Assembly (NCBI GenBank): GCA_963757155.1
Contig: CAVWQS010000010.1
Location: 186,001 to 250,000 of the forward strand
Origin: DASXQK01 sp963757155
Lineage (GTDB): Bacteria > Pseudomonadota > Alphaproteobacteria > Dongiales > Dongiaceae
Length of the DNA: 64,000 bases
Direction of reading: 5' to 3'
Part shown: positions 10,241 to 19,818 of the stretch, in pieces
Position numbering within the stretch: the stretch's first letter is position 1
Layout of the letters: each line of letters starts with the position of its first letter
Notes under the pieces: generated by a model
What the model was told of the DNA's origin: nothing
Databases searched by the model: none
The model's input: only the letters and a program-made list of their open reading frames with translations
Translations under genes and position numbers: made by a program

Positions 10241-11977
10241 ATGCCGGCACGACGCAAGACCGCCTCTGAGCTCAGAAGCGCCCGCTGGTTCGCGCCCGAC
10301 GATCTGCGCGCCTTCGGCCATCGCTCGCGCTTCATGCAGATGGGCTATGGGCCCGAGGATTGGGTCGGCCGGCCGGTGGTGGCCATCATCAATACCTGGT
10401 CGGACATCAACCCCTGCCACGCCCATTTCAAGCATCGGGTGGAGGATATCAAGCACGGCATCCTGCAGGCGGGCGGGCTGCCCCTCGAGCTGCCGGCGCT
10501 CTCGCTCTCGGAATCCTATGTCAAGCCGACCACCATGCTCTATCGCAACATGCTGGCCATGGATGTGGAGGAGCTGCTGCGCTGCCATCCCGTCGATGGC
10601 GCGGTGCTGATGGGCGGCTGCGACAAGACGACCCCGGCTTTGCTGATGGGCGCGACCAGTGCGGGATTCCCCTGCATCTTCGTGCCGGCCGGCCCGATGC
10701 TGCGCGGCAATTGGAAGGGCAAGGTTCTGGGCTCCGGCTCCGATGCCTGGAAATATTGGGACGAGCGGCGGGCGGGCGAGATCACCGATCAGGACTGGGT
10801 CAATATCGAAGCCGGCATCGCCCGCAGCGACGGGCATTGCATGACCATGGGCACCGCCAGCACCATGACCGCCATCGCGGAAGCCATCGGCATGACCTTG
10901 CCCGGGGCCTCCTCGATTCCGGCGGCGGACGCCAATCACATCCGGATGTGCGCCGCCGCCGGCCGGCGCATCGTCGAGATGATCTGGGAAGACCTGACGC
11001 CGAACCGGATCCAGACCCGCCCCGCCTTCGAGAATGCCATTCGCGTCGCCATGGCCATGGGCTGCTCCACCAATGCCATCATCCATGTCATCGCCCAGGC
11101 GCGCCGCGCCGGCTGCGAGATCGGCCTGGCGGATTTCGAGGCCGCCAGCCATCTGCCGGTGATCGCCAATGTGCGGCCCAGCGGCGAGCGCTATCTGATG
11201 GAGGATTTCTATTACGCCGGCGGGCTCAAGGGGCTGATGCTCCGGATGAAGCAGCATCTCAATCTCGACGCGCTGACGGTCACCGGCCGCAGCCTGGGCG
11301 AGAACCTCGCCGATGCCGCCGTCTATGACGAGGACGTGATCCGCAGCCTCGACAACCCCGTCTATGCCGATGGCGCGCTGGCCGTGCTGAAGGGCAATCT
11401 GGCGCCCGACGGCTGCGTCATCAAGCCCAGCGCCTGCGCGCCCCATCTTTTGAAGCATGCCGGCCCGGCCCTGGTCTTCGACGATTATCCCGCGATGAAG
11501 GCGGCGATCGATCGCGACGATCTCGATGTCACCCCGGACCATGTCCTGGTCCTGCGCAATGCCGGTCCCCAGGGTGGCCCCGGCATGCCGGAATGGGGCA
11601 TGCTGCCGATCCCCAAGAAGCTGGTGAAGCAGGGGGTGCGCGACATGGTGCGGATTTCCGATGCCCGCATGAGCGGCACCAGCTATGGCGCCTGCATCCT
11701 GCATGTGGCGCCGGAAGCCTATATCGGCGGCCCGCTGGCCCTGGTGCGGACGGGCGATATCATCTCGATCGACGTCGCCCAGCGTTCGATCAGCCTCGAT
11801 GTCACCGAGGCCGAGCTCGCCCGGCGCCGTGCCGGCTGGGTGCAGCCGCCGGCGCGCTTCGAGCGTGGCTATGGCTGGATGTTCCTGCGCCATATCCGTC
11901 AGGCCAACGACGGCTGCGACTTCGACTTCCTGCAGCGCGATTTCGGCGCGGCTGCCGGCGAGCCCGACATCTTTTGA
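10241..11977 (+). CDS. IlvD/Edd-family sugar-acid dehydratase, probably L-arabinonate dehydratase type
   Basis: 578 residues from the ATG at 10241; an ATG at 10229 is the alternative. The enzyme removes water from an aldonate such as L-arabinonate to give a 2-keto-3-deoxy acid. With this start the cluster cysteines fall at 59 (SDINPCH), 127 (GGCDKTTP) and 200 (SDGHC), the numbers I recall for the structurally studied Rhizobium L-arabinonate dehydratase with a [2Fe-2S] cluster. The catalytic Ser is expected at about 478 in ARMSGTSYG. It is followed by the RraA-fold gene and an aldehyde dehydrogenase, as in non-phosphorylative pentose degradation. Other substrates (xylonate, fuconate, other pentonates) remain possible. 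Confidence 0.85.
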   Translation: MPARRKTASELRSARWFAPDDLRAFGHRSRFMQMGYGPEDWVGRPVVAIINTWSDINPCHAHFKHRVEDIKHGILQAGGLPLELPALSLSESYVKPTTMLYRNMLAMDVEELLRCHPVDGAVLMGGCDKTTPALLMGATSAGFPCIFVPAGPMLRGNWKGKVLGSGSDAWKYWDERRAGEITDQDWVNIEAGIARSDGHCMTMGTASTMTAIAEAIGMTLPGASSIPAADANHIRMCAAAGRRIVEMIWEDLTPNRIQTRPAFENAIRVAMAMGCSTNAIIHVIAQARRAGCEIGLADFEAASHLPVIANVRPSGERYLMEDFYYAGGLKGLMLRMKQHLNLDALTVTGRSLGENLADAAVYDEDVIRSLDNPVYADGALAVLKGNLAPDGCVIKPSACAPHLLKHAGPALVFDDYPAMKAAIDRDDLDVTPDHVLVLRNAGPQGGPGMPEWGMLPIPKKLVKQGVRDMVRISDARMSGTSYGACILHVAPEAYIGGPLALVRTGDIISIDVAQRSISLDVTEAELARRRAGWVQPPARFERGYGWMFLRHIRQANDGCDFDFLQRDFGAAAGEPDIF

Positions 11978-11994
11978 CCGATCGGAGTGAAACG

Positions 11995-12764
11995 ATGACG
12001 CCCCCTGTGATGACGCCCCCTGGACGACGCCCCCTGCTTCAAGCGCCAAGCCTCTCAGCCCCGAAACCCGGCAGAAGCTGAAGGGAGTCAGCACCGCGAC
12101 TCTGACGACGGCGCTGTTCCGGCGCGGGTTGCGCAACCAGTTCATCCAGGATGTCCACCCCTTGAACCCCGCCGCGGAAACCATGGTGGGCGAGGCCTTC
12201 ACCTTGCGCTTCATTCCGGCGCGCGAGGATCTGAACCAGCTCAGCGTCTTCCATGACCGCGGCCATCCTCAGCGCAAGGCGGTCGAGGAATGCCCCCCCG
12301 GCGCCGTGCTGGTCATCGACAGCCGCAAGGATGCGCGCGCCGCTTCGGCCGGCTCCATCCTGGTCAGCCGGCTGATGAAGCGGGGCGTGGCGGGCGTCGT
12401 CACCGATGGCGGCTTCCGCGATTCGCCGGAAATCGCCCGGCTGGCCATTCCCACCTATCATCACCGTCCCTCGGCACCGACCAATCTGACGGTGCATCAG
12501 CCCATCGACATGAACCTGCCCATCGGTTGCGGCGATGTCGCGGTCTTCCCGGGAGACGTCGTGGTCGGCGATGGCGAGGGCGTGGTCATCGTTCCGGCGC
12601 ATCTGGCCGATGAGATCGCCGCTGAAGCGACGGAGATGACAGTGTTCGAGGATTTCGTGACGGAAGAGGTGTTGAAGGGCCGGTCGATCTTCGGCCTCTA
12701 CCCCGCCACGGAAGAAAAGACCAAGACCGATTTCGCCGCCTGGCGGAAGACCAAAGGCCGATGA
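11995..12764 (+). CDS. RraA-fold protein (HMG aldolase/RraA family), start region frameshifted
   Basis: The body (12078-12764) reads as an RraA-family protein: LKGVSTATLTTALFRRGL near the N-terminus, the substrate/metal motif DGGFRDSPEI and FPGDVVVGDGEGVVIVPAHL. Family members include aldolases for 4-hydroxy-4-methyl-2-oxoglutarate and the RNase E inhibitor RraA; catabolic-cluster members are presumed lyases or dehydratases. The only good ATGs (11995, 12010) are in a different frame. The shift falls inside an imperfect 15-base repeat with a C5 run, and one extra C would restore the frame. If the data are right, translation may begin at the TTG at 12129, losing a conserved segment. It lies between the dehydratase and the aldehyde dehydrogenase. 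Confidence 0.78.
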
Positions 12765-12783
12765 GCAACAGGAGATGCCACCC

Positions 12784-14232
12784 ATGATCCAAGCCCAGAA
12801 CTTCATCGCCGGCGCCTGGAGCAAATCGGCCGGGCAGAAGCCGGACGTCAATCCCTCCAATACCAATGACGTCATCGGCGAATTTCCGCAGGCGGCCGCC
12901 GGCGATGTGGAGAGCGCGATCGCCGCGGCGAAGGCCGCCTTTCCTGCTTGGTCGCGTTCCTCCATCCAGCTGCGCCACGATGCTCTGAAGCGCATCGGGG
13001 ACGAGATCCTCGCCCGCAAGGACGAGATCGGCCGGCTGCTGGCGCGCGAAGAGGGCAAGACCCTGGCCGAGGGCATCGGCGAGACGGTGCGGGCCGGGCA
13101 GATCTTCCTGTTCTTCTCCGGCGAAGTCTTGCGCATGGCCGGCGAGAAGCTGGCCTCGGTGCGCCCCGGAATCGATGTCGAGATCACGCGCGAGCCGCTG
13201 GGCGTCATCGGCCTGATCACGCCGTGGAATTTCCCCATCGCCATCCCGGCCTGGAAGATCGCGCCGGCTTTGGCCTATGGCAATTGCGTGGTCCTGAAGC
13301 CGGCCGAGCTGGTGCCGGCGACAGCCCATGCGCTCGCCGAGATCATCGCGCGCGCCGGCCTGCCGGCGGGCGTCTTCAATCTGGTCATGGGCCGCGGCTC
13401 GGTGATCGGCGAGGCCATGCTGCGCCACAAGGATGTGGCAGGGATCTCCTTCACGGGCTCCGTCGCCACGGGGCGGCGCATCGCCGCCACCTGCATCGAG
13501 AGCGAGCCGATGAAGAAGGTGCAGCTCGAGATGGGCGGCAAGAATCCCTTGGTCGTGCTGGACGATGCTGATCTCAAGATCGCCGTCGAATGCGCCGTCA
13601 ACGGTGCCTTCTTCCAGACCGGCCAGCGCTGCACCGCCTCGTCGCGGCTGATCGTGACGGAGAAGGTGCATGACAGCTTCGTCTCGGCCATGGCCGAACG
13701 CATGAAATCGCTGGTGATCGGCGATGCCCTCAAGGAGGGAACGCAGATCGGGCCGGTGGTCGACCAATCCCAGCTCGATCAGGATCTCGACTACATCCGC
13801 ATCGGCCAGGACGAAGGCGCGAAGCTCCTGGCCGGCGGCGAGCGGCTGAACCGCGAGACGCCGGGCTTTTATCTCGCGCCCGCTTTGTTCACGGAGGTGG
13901 ACAACAAGATGCGCATCGCGCGGGAGGAGATCTTCGGGCCCGTGGCGACCATCACCCGGGTCAAGGATTACGAGGCCGCTCTGGCGATCGCCAATGACAC
14001 GGCCTTCGGCCTGTCGGCGGGCATCTGCACCACCTCCTTGAAATATGCCGGCCATTTCAAGCGCAACAGCGAGGCCGGGATGGTGATGGTCAATCTGCCC
14101 ACGGCGGGCGTCGACTATCACGTGCCCTTCGGTGGCCGTAAGGGCTCGAGCTATGGTTCGCGCGAGCAGGGGCGCTATGCCGCGGAGTTCTACACGACGG
14201 TGAAGACCGCCTACAGCTTCGACGGGAATTGA
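12784..14232 (+). CDS. NAD(P)-dependent aldehyde dehydrogenase, probably 2-oxoglutarate semialdehyde type
   Basis: 482 residues. The catalytic set is complete: Asn149 (TPWNFP), Glu249 (LEMGGKNP) and Cys283 (TGQRCTASS). The C-terminal signature FGGRKGSSYGSREQG resembles the subgroup that oxidises 2,5-dioxopentanoate (alpha-ketoglutaric semialdehyde), the last step of the Weimberg-type pentose and hexarate routes. The ATG at 12784 has GGAG nine bases upstream; the ATG at 12775 directly abuts that GGAG and is unlikely. It is 19 bases after the RraA gene, so dehydratase, RraA protein and dehydrogenase look like one transcript feeding 2-oxoglutarate. Substrate assignment is inference from context. 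Confidence 0.88.
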   Translation: MIQAQNFIAGAWSKSAGQKPDVNPSNTNDVIGEFPQAAAGDVESAIAAAKAAFPAWSRSSIQLRHDALKRIGDEILARKDEIGRLLAREEGKTLAEGIGETVRAGQIFLFFSGEVLRMAGEKLASVRPGIDVEITREPLGVIGLITPWNFPIAIPAWKIAPALAYGNCVVLKPAELVPATAHALAEIIARAGLPAGVFNLVMGRGSVIGEAMLRHKDVAGISFTGSVATGRRIAATCIESEPMKKVQLEMGGKNPLVVLDDADLKIAVECAVNGAFFQTGQRCTASSRLIVTEKVHDSFVSAMAERMKSLVIGDALKEGTQIGPVVDQSQLDQDLDYIRIGQDEGAKLLAGGERLNRETPGFYLAPALFTEVDNKMRIAREEIFGPVATITRVKDYEAALAIANDTAFGLSAGICTTSLKYAGHFKRNSEAGMVMVNLPTAGVDYHVPFGGRKGSSYGSREQGRYAAEFYTTVKTAYSFDGN

Positions 14233-14334
14233 GCGAAGGCCGGAATTAGGGAGCGGATGCCGGCCGGTTCCGTCTCGGCCGGCTTCCCGCACCGCTGCGG
14301 CATCGATCCGATGCGGGGGTGGCGGAAGGTGACC

Positions 14335-15432
14335 TCACTCTTTCGGCAGGAGGATGCAGTCCTCGGCGCGGAAGCGCAGGCGGATCAGATCTTCAATGCG
14401 AAAACGCGCGCCGGCGCGGTTGGGCTCCACCACGATAGCCCGTCCGTCCGCGCTTTGGATGATGTAGTGGAACTCGGCGCCCATATTCACGACATCGACC
14501 ACGCGGCCAGGTAGAAGATTCTCGCCTGGTTCTGCGGCGGTGGATTCGGGCCCGGCAACCGCGATTCGCTCCGGACGGACGCACATGCTCCAGCTCGCGC
14601 CGCCGGTGGGGCCGGGATGGCGAACCGCCAGCCTGGTGCCGGCTTCGGTGACCAAGCAGGACAAGCCGCCCCCCAGGTCATCCGACAAGCTGCCGTGAAA
14701 CCAGTTGGCGCGCCCGATGAAGGCGGCGACGAAGACCGTCCGGGGCCGCATATAGATCTCATCCGGCGAGCCTTGCTGCTCGATGCGGCCGCGGTTCATC
14801 ACGATGATCCGGTCGGCGAGACTCATCGCTTCATCCTGGTCGTGGGTGACCACGATGGTCGTCGATCCGACGGCGGTTAGTATCTGCTTCAGCTCGAGGC
14901 GCAGCTCCTCGCGCAGCTTGGCGTCGAGAGCCGATAGAGGCTCATCGAGGAGGACCAGCTTGGGTCTCGTCGCCAGCACGCGGGCCAGCGCCACGCGCTG
15001 CTGCTGGCCGCCGCTCATCTGGCCCGGCTTGCGCGCCTCGAAACCCTCGAGCTGCACCAATCGCAGCATCTCCGCGACCCGGCCGGGGATCTCCGCCTTC
15101 GGCCAGCCGCGATGCTTCAGGCCATAGGCCACGTTCTCCGCGACGGTCATATGGGGGAACAGGGCATAGTGCTGGAACAGCAGGCCCACATTGCGCTCAT
15201 AGGGGCGCTTGCCGATCATCGATTCGCCGGCGATCTCGATGCTGCCCCCGTCCGGTTCCTCGAAGCCGGAAATGAGGCGCAAGGTCGTCGTCTTGCCACA
15301 GCCGCTGGGACCCAGGAGAGAGACCGTCTCGCCCGCGCCCACCGCGAAGGTCACATGATCGACGGCCGCGGTTTGCCCGAAGCGCTTGACGACCTCGCGG
15401 AATTCGATGACGGGATCAGCGGGTGCCGGCAT
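14335..15432 (-). CDS. ABC importer ATPase, spermidine/putrescine (PotA) class
   Basis: 365 residues. It energises an importer: Walker A LLGPSGCGKTT near residue 39, signature MSGGQQQRVALAR, Walker B LVLLDEPLSALD and switch His in VVTHDQDEA. A C-terminal TOBE-like domain (about 240-365) is typical of the CUT1/PotA class. It is the third gene after two permeases and 11 bases from the preceding one on the minus strand. The transported compound is unknown; PotABCD-like systems also carry amino acids, opines, phosphonates and similar small solutes. The plus-strand aldehyde dehydrogenase gene converges on it. Confidence 0.9.
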   Translation of the reverse strand: MPAPADPVIEFREVVKRFGQTAAVDHVTFAVGAGETVSLLGPSGCGKTTTLRLISGFEEPDGGSIEIAGESMIGKRPYERNVGLLFQHYALFPHMTVAENVAYGLKHRGWPKAEIPGRVAEMLRLVQLEGFEARKPGQMSGGQQQRVALARVLATRPKLVLLDEPLSALDAKLREELRLELKQILTAVGSTTIVVTHDQDEAMSLADRIIVMNRGRIEQQGSPDEIYMRPRTVFVAAFIGRANWFHGSLSDDLGGGLSCLVTEAGTRLAVRHPGPTGGASWSMCVRPERIAVAGPESTAAEPGENLLPGRVVDVVNMGAEFHYIIQSADGRAIVVEPNRAGARFRIEDLIRLRFRAEDCILLPKE

Positions 15433-15443
15433 GGATTTTCCTG

Positions 15444-16265
15444 TCAGCGGAAGACGCCCTGGCCGATGGCGCGATTGAGGCCTACGGATTTCTCCAGGAT
15501 GAGGATGAGCACGAGAGTCAACAGCATGAGCATGACCGAGGCGGCGGCGATGCTGAGGTCGAAATTAGCGCGCATGCTGCTGATGAGCGCGATGGGCAGG
15601 GTATAGGTCTTGGCGTCGGTCAGCATGATAGAGACGGAGACGTCGTCCATGGAGACGGCGAAGGCGAAAATGGCGCCGCTGACGATGCCGGTGCGCGCGA
15701 GCGGAAAGGTCACGTCCCAGAAGGCCCGCCTGTCCGTCGCGCCGAGGATGAGCGCTGCCTCGGTCAGCGAGCGGTCGATGCCGGCGATGCCAGCCAGTGT
15801 CGCGCGGATCGTATAGGGCACCGTGATGATGATATGCCCGCAAAGTAATCGGGCGAAACCATTGATGACGCCCAGCTGCGACAGGAAGAGAAGAAGGGCG
15901 AAGCCGATGACGACGGGCGGCACGATCAGCGGCGACAGGAAGAGCGATACCAGCGCATCCTTGCCCTTGAAGCTCATCTGGTCCACGGCGAAGGCGGTCG
16001 CCACCCCGACGCAAAGAGTGACAGCGACCGAAGCGCAGGCGAGCTCGACGCTGGTGCCCAGGCCGCGCAGGAAATAATCGTCCGAGAAGAATTTCTGGAA
16101 CCAGCGGAACGAAAGAGCGGGGGGCGGCAGGGGTCCGAGATAGGCGCGGGCATCGAAGGCCATGATCGTCGTCACGACGATGGGGGTGACGAGGAAGCAG
16201 AGGATCAGCCCCATCAAGAAAAGGCCGATCACCCGGAAGCCGTTGTCGAGAGCCCGGCCGGTCAT
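15444..16265 (-). CDS. ABC importer permease, PotC-like
   Basis: 273 residues with six membrane helices and the EAA loop (EAALILGATDRRAFWDVTFP) that docks to the ATPase. The ATG at 16265 overlaps the stop of the upstream permease (ATGA), which is why it is preferred over the ATG at 16274. It is the second membrane subunit of the importer; its partners are the permease upstream, the ATPase downstream and the Tat-type binding protein. Confidence 0.9.
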   Translation of the reverse strand: MTGRALDNGFRVIGLFLMGLILCFLVTPIVVTTIMAFDARAYLGPLPPPALSFRWFQKFFSDDYFLRGLGTSVELACASVAVTLCVGVATAFAVDQMSFKGKDALVSLFLSPLIVPPVVIGFALLLFLSQLGVINGFARLLCGHIIITVPYTIRATLAGIAGIDRSLTEAALILGATDRRAFWDVTFPLARTGIVSGAIFAFAVSMDDVSVSIMLTDAKTYTLPIALISSMRANFDLSIAAASVMLMLLTLVLILILEKSVGLNRAIGQGVFR

Positions 16266-17110
16266 GAGCTCCATCGCTTGTTTATCTGGCGCGAAAGGGC
16301 ATAGACGATGGTCAGCGCCACGACGAACAGCACGATCGATATCGCCGCCCCGCTGGGATAGTCGGCGATCTCGCTGAAGCGGGTGTAGATCAGGTTGGAG
16401 ATGAACAGCACGCGCCCCTTGCCGAGGATCATGGGGATGACGAAGGCGCTGATGGAGAAGGTGAAGGCGAACAGGAAGGCGGCCAGCAGGCCGCGCATGG
16501 AAAGCGGCAAGGTGATCGAGAGATGGGCCTTCCAGCCAGGGGCACCCAGCGCCTGCGCCGCATCGACGAGGCGCGGATCGACATTTTGGATCGTGCCCAG
16601 CAAGGTGAGCGTCGCCATCGGCACGATGTAGTGGAGCAGGCCGGCGCCCACGAGGGTCTCGATGTAGCCGCGCCCATTGGGCGAGATGCCCAGGGACAGC
16701 AGGAAGGGCCGCAGCGGCCCGGCGGCACCAAAGGTGAGCTCCAGGGCGTAGGTGCGGACCAGCACGCTGAGGAACATCAGCGTCACCAGGAAACCCACGG
16801 CGATGGCCCGCCAGCGGGGCGAAAGCCGTCGCGTGATCCAATAGGCGAGCGGGAAGGCGAAGACTAGGCCGGTCAGCGAGGCCAGCAGGCTGATACGCAG
16901 GGTCTCGAAGAAGAACTGCACGAAGGCGGGCGTCAGAAGTTCGGCGTAATTGGCAAGGGTGAAGGGGGCGTTGGCGGATGAGCCGATGCTGCCCGGCGTG
17001 TAGAGGCGAAAGCTTTCGACGAGCAGGCCGGCAAGAGGCAGGAAGAAGAAGCCGAGGAAGACGGCGCCGGCGGGCAGAAGCAGGGGAAGAGCGCGGCGAT
17101 CCGACGGCAT
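16262..17110 (-). CDS. ABC importer permease, PotB-like
   Basis: 282 residues with six membrane helices. The EAA loop reads DAAQALGAPGWKAHLSITLP. It forms the transmembrane channel with the PotC-like subunit whose start overlaps its stop. A 162-base gap separates it from the binding-protein gene, larger than elsewhere in the operon, and I see no gene in it. Confidence 0.9.
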   Translation of the reverse strand: MPSDRRALPLLLPAGAVFLGFFFLPLAGLLVESFRLYTPGSIGSSANAPFTLANYAELLTPAFVQFFFETLRISLLASLTGLVFAFPLAYWITRRLSPRWRAIAVGFLVTLMFLSVLVRTYALELTFGAAGPLRPFLLSLGISPNGRGYIETLVGAGLLHYIVPMATLTLLGTIQNVDPRLVDAAQALGAPGWKAHLSITLPLSMRGLLAAFLFAFTFSISAFVIPMILGKGRVLFISNLIYTRFSEIADYPSGAAISIVLFVVALTIVYALSRQINKRWSS

Positions 17111-17272
17111 CGGCCTGTCCTGCTATGGCGATGAAGGGAACTCTACGTCCGCCTCGTGGGCAATATCAACGGCGACCCGGCCAGACGCCCGGAAAGCCAC
17201 CCACGGCGATGGGGCTCATCGTCGGGGTGGCAGTCTCGGCGCCGGCCATGCCGGCAAGGCAGGGCCGACGAG

Positions 17273-18352
17273 CTAGAGCAGGGGCGCGATCTCGTTCTCC
17301 CAGCGCTTGCTCCAGGCATCCTGCTGCGACAGCACGACGTTGAAATCGGGCACATAGACGAACTCGTCCATTTCCTGCGGCGTGAAGGCGAGATGCTTGA
17401 GGCTGTCGGGCGTCTTGGCCTTGGTATTGAGCGGCGCCTCGCCGGCGACCTCGGCATAGAGGCTGCTCATCTCGGGGCTGATGCAGAAATTGACGAAATC
17501 GAGCGTCGCCTGAAGGTTCGGGCGATTCTTGAAGATGGCGAAGCCGCTTTGATAGAGGAATGTGGGCACGCCCTTCTGCTTGGTGAGCCGCACGAGCGGG
17601 AAGGATTTGGCAACCGCGGTCAGCTGCGGCTCGGAATAGAAGCCGAGAGCCGTCTCACCGCTGGTAAGCGAGGTCGAGAAATCGGTGTCCGTCACGCCGA
17701 CACGCCCGATATTGCCCGACTGGGCCAGCTTCTTCATGAGCGCGAAGCCCGGATCCATGTTGTTTTCATTGCCGCCGTCATGCAGCGCCAGCGCCACCAG
17801 GGGAAGCATCATCGCCTGCGTTGGGCCCGGCCAGCAAATCTTGCCCTTGAGGCGCGGGTCGAACAGATCGTCGATGCTCTTCACCTCGACCGGGCAGATG
17901 TCCTTGCGATAGGCCACATAGATGCCGCCCACGGCGCGCGGCACCGCCATCCATTCGCCCTTCGCATTCTTGACGATGATCTTCTGGGGAATGTCGGCGA
18001 GGTTCGGCACCGTTTCGACGGTGACCGGGACCAGCCAGTCTTCCTTGACCATGCCGTTGAAGGAGCCTTCCCAGCCCGAGACATAGTCGTATTCGGCCTG
18101 CGGCCAAGTTGCCTTGATCTTCGGCAGAATGGCGCCCGAGCCGCCCTGGTGGAGAACCCAGTTGACCTTGACCTTGTCCTGTTTGGCTTCGATCTGCTTC
18201 ATCGCCTCGACAACATCGCCGCCCCATTCCACGACGGTCAGTTCTGTGGCCGCCTGGGCGGGGCGGGCGGCGCCGAGCGTGCCGCCGAAGATCGCGACGC
18301 TCCCGGTCGCGGCGGCATATTTCAGGGCTTGTCTGCGTGTGAGCTTCGTCAT
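17273..18352 (-). CDS. Periplasmic solute-binding protein (PotD-like), Tat-type signal
   Basis: 359 residues. The start ATG at 18352 is set by a strong GGGAGG site just upstream and by the leader it yields: LTRRQALKYAAATG, a twin-arginine motif, with cleavage near ARPAQAA. The mature protein has the two-lobe fold of family 8 spermidine/putrescine-type binding proteins: GSGAILPKI, DYVSGWEGSF and DPRLKGKICWP are typical. It captures the substrate for the two permeases and the ATPase downstream. Tat export implies folding in the cytoplasm. The ligand is not identified. Confidence 0.9.
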   Translation of the reverse strand: MTKLTRRQALKYAAATGSVAIFGGTLGAARPAQAATELTVVEWGGDVVEAMKQIEAKQDKVKVNWVLHQGGSGAILPKIKATWPQAEYDYVSGWEGSFNGMVKEDWLVPVTVETVPNLADIPQKIIVKNAKGEWMAVPRAVGGIYVAYRKDICPVEVKSIDDLFDPRLKGKICWPGPTQAMMLPLVALALHDGGNENNMDPGFALMKKLAQSGNIGRVGVTDTDFSTSLTSGETALGFYSEPQLTAVAKSFPLVRLTKQKGVPTFLYQSGFAIFKNRPNLQATLDFVNFCISPEMSSLYAEVAGEAPLNTKAKTPDSLKHLAFTPQEMDEFVYVPDFNVVLSQQDAWSKRWENEIAPLL

Positions 18353-18587
18353 CTTGACCTCCCTTTTGTCGTTAGATTGTTCGATGCATCGATCGCGGAT
18401 CGGCTGGAGATCGCAAGCGAAGCCGGCAAGCCGGTCCGCGCCAGCCACGGAAATGGCCTCCGCCGGGATTTTCAACCCCGGCTTCGGCGAGAATACATAG
18501 ATACGCCCGAAGAGTCTGTTCGTGGTCGTCGCTTGCTTTTCCCACCTCTTATTGCGCCGCGGGCGCCGGCTCTCCGCATCGCCCTGA

Positions 18588-19778
18588 TCAAATGATCGGC
18601 AGCTCGGGCTCCGGGGCGACCGTCAGATATTCGAATCCGTTCTCGGTGACATGGACCGAATCCTCGATCTGGATGCCCCATTTGCCCGTGATATAGATCG
18701 CGGGCTCGACCGCCATGGTCATCCCGGGCTGGATGACCGTGTCGTCGCCCTCCTTGAGATCGGGCCGCTCGGCGATATCAAGCCCGACGCCGCGGCCCAG
18801 CCGGTGCTCGATATATTCGCCATAGCCAGCCTTGTGGATCATCTTGCGAACGATGGCGTCGAGATGGCTGGCCGTCACCCCCGGCTTGATCTCCGCGAGT
18901 GCGGCCTGCTGGGCCTCATAGAGCAGATTGTAGACGTTGATCATCTCGTTGCTGGCCGCCCCCAGGGCGAAATTGCGCGAGAATCCGACGCGATAGCCTT
19001 TGAACTGGTTCGTCATGCAGAAACACATCGCCACCATGTCGCCCCGCTTAAGGCGATTGGGAGAGCCCTTGCCATGGGAGATGGAGGAGCGGGCGCCGGA
19101 TTGAATGAGCTGTACCCCGTCGGTCAGGGGCGAATGGTGGATATCCTCCGGCGTGAACAGGCTGGCGGCCGTGTTGGTCGCGGCCTCGCGGGCGGCCTGC
19201 GCCACTTCATATTCGCGGATGCCGGGCTTGGCCAGATTGAGCGATGCGTTCCAGGCCGCGACCGCGACCTTCCCGGATTTCTTGAGGAGGTCGACCTCAT
19301 AAGGCGATTTGATCATCCGGGATTCGGCCAGGATCGCGCCGCCGTCGACGAAGCGAGCCTGGGGAAGCATGGCGGTGAAGCGCCGGAATTCGCCGATCGG
19401 CAGAAAGGACTCTTCGATGCCAATGGCGGCCCGCTCCAGCTTCTTCTCCCGGAAGACGTCCAGCAGCAGATCGTAGGGATTCTGGTGGCGGCCCGGCTCC
19501 GGGAATTCGGTGTAGTAGCGCACGTCCCCCATCCAGCTGACCTTGTTCGCGTATTCGAACTCGTTCTTGGAAACGACGAAGACGCAATCGCCCTCCGCGG
19601 GAACCAGGACGGCCTCCATGCGGATCGGAATGAACTCCCAGAAGCCGGCGAGATACCAGACATTGGACGGCTGGGCGACGAACAGGGCATCGACCCCCTT
19701 GGCGCGCATCGTTTTGCGGATGCGCTCGATACGGGAGGAGAATTCACGGGCGTTGATGGCAGAGCGTTCCTCGGTCAT
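18588..19778 (-). CDS. M24-family (creatinase/aminopeptidase P-like) hydrolase lacking the usual metal aspartates
   Basis: 396 residues from the ATG at 19778, preceded by GGGAAGAAG. The N-terminal domain (about 1-155) and the pita-bread domain (about 160-396) match creatinase/Xaa-Pro peptidases. In metal-dependent relatives two Asp residues sit in DxG and GYxxD; here those regions read GDMVAMCFCMTN (246-257) and GYRVGFSRNF (261-270), so both Asp are missing. His235 (SSISHGKGS) matches the position of the catalytic His of metal-free creatinase. It is probably a C-N hydrolase acting on the compound imported by the adjacent ABC system, not a peptidase; that is inference. It is first in the minus-strand gene series, divergent from the LysR gene. 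Confidence 0.85.
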   Translation of the reverse strand: MTEERSAINAREFSSRIERIRKTMRAKGVDALFVAQPSNVWYLAGFWEFIPIRMEAVLVPAEGDCVFVVSKNEFEYANKVSWMGDVRYYTEFPEPGRHQNPYDLLLDVFREKKLERAAIGIEESFLPIGEFRRFTAMLPQARFVDGGAILAESRMIKSPYEVDLLKKSGKVAVAAWNASLNLAKPGIREYEVAQAAREAATNTAASLFTPEDIHHSPLTDGVQLIQSGARSSISHGKGSPNRLKRGDMVAMCFCMTNQFKGYRVGFSRNFALGAASNEMINVYNLLYEAQQAALAEIKPGVTASHLDAIVRKMIHKAGYGEYIEHRLGRGVGLDIAERPDLKEGDDTVIQPGMTMAVEPAIYITGKWGIQIEDSVHVTENGFEYLTVAPEPELPII

Positions 19779-19818
19779 GGCTTCTTCCCTTGGATCCGGT
19801 AGGCTGCTGAGACGCGAC

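Noticed and set aside
10106..12214. Minus-strand frame of 702 codons opposite the dehydratase
   Set aside because: Composition mirrors codon bias of the sense gene, which has all catalytic residues.
12586..14292. Long minus-strand reading frame of 568 codons opposite the aldehyde dehydrogenase
   Set aside because: It is the antisense of a well-supported enzyme gene, has Arg/His/Gly-rich composition and no recognisable domain; long antisense frames are expected in GC-rich DNA.
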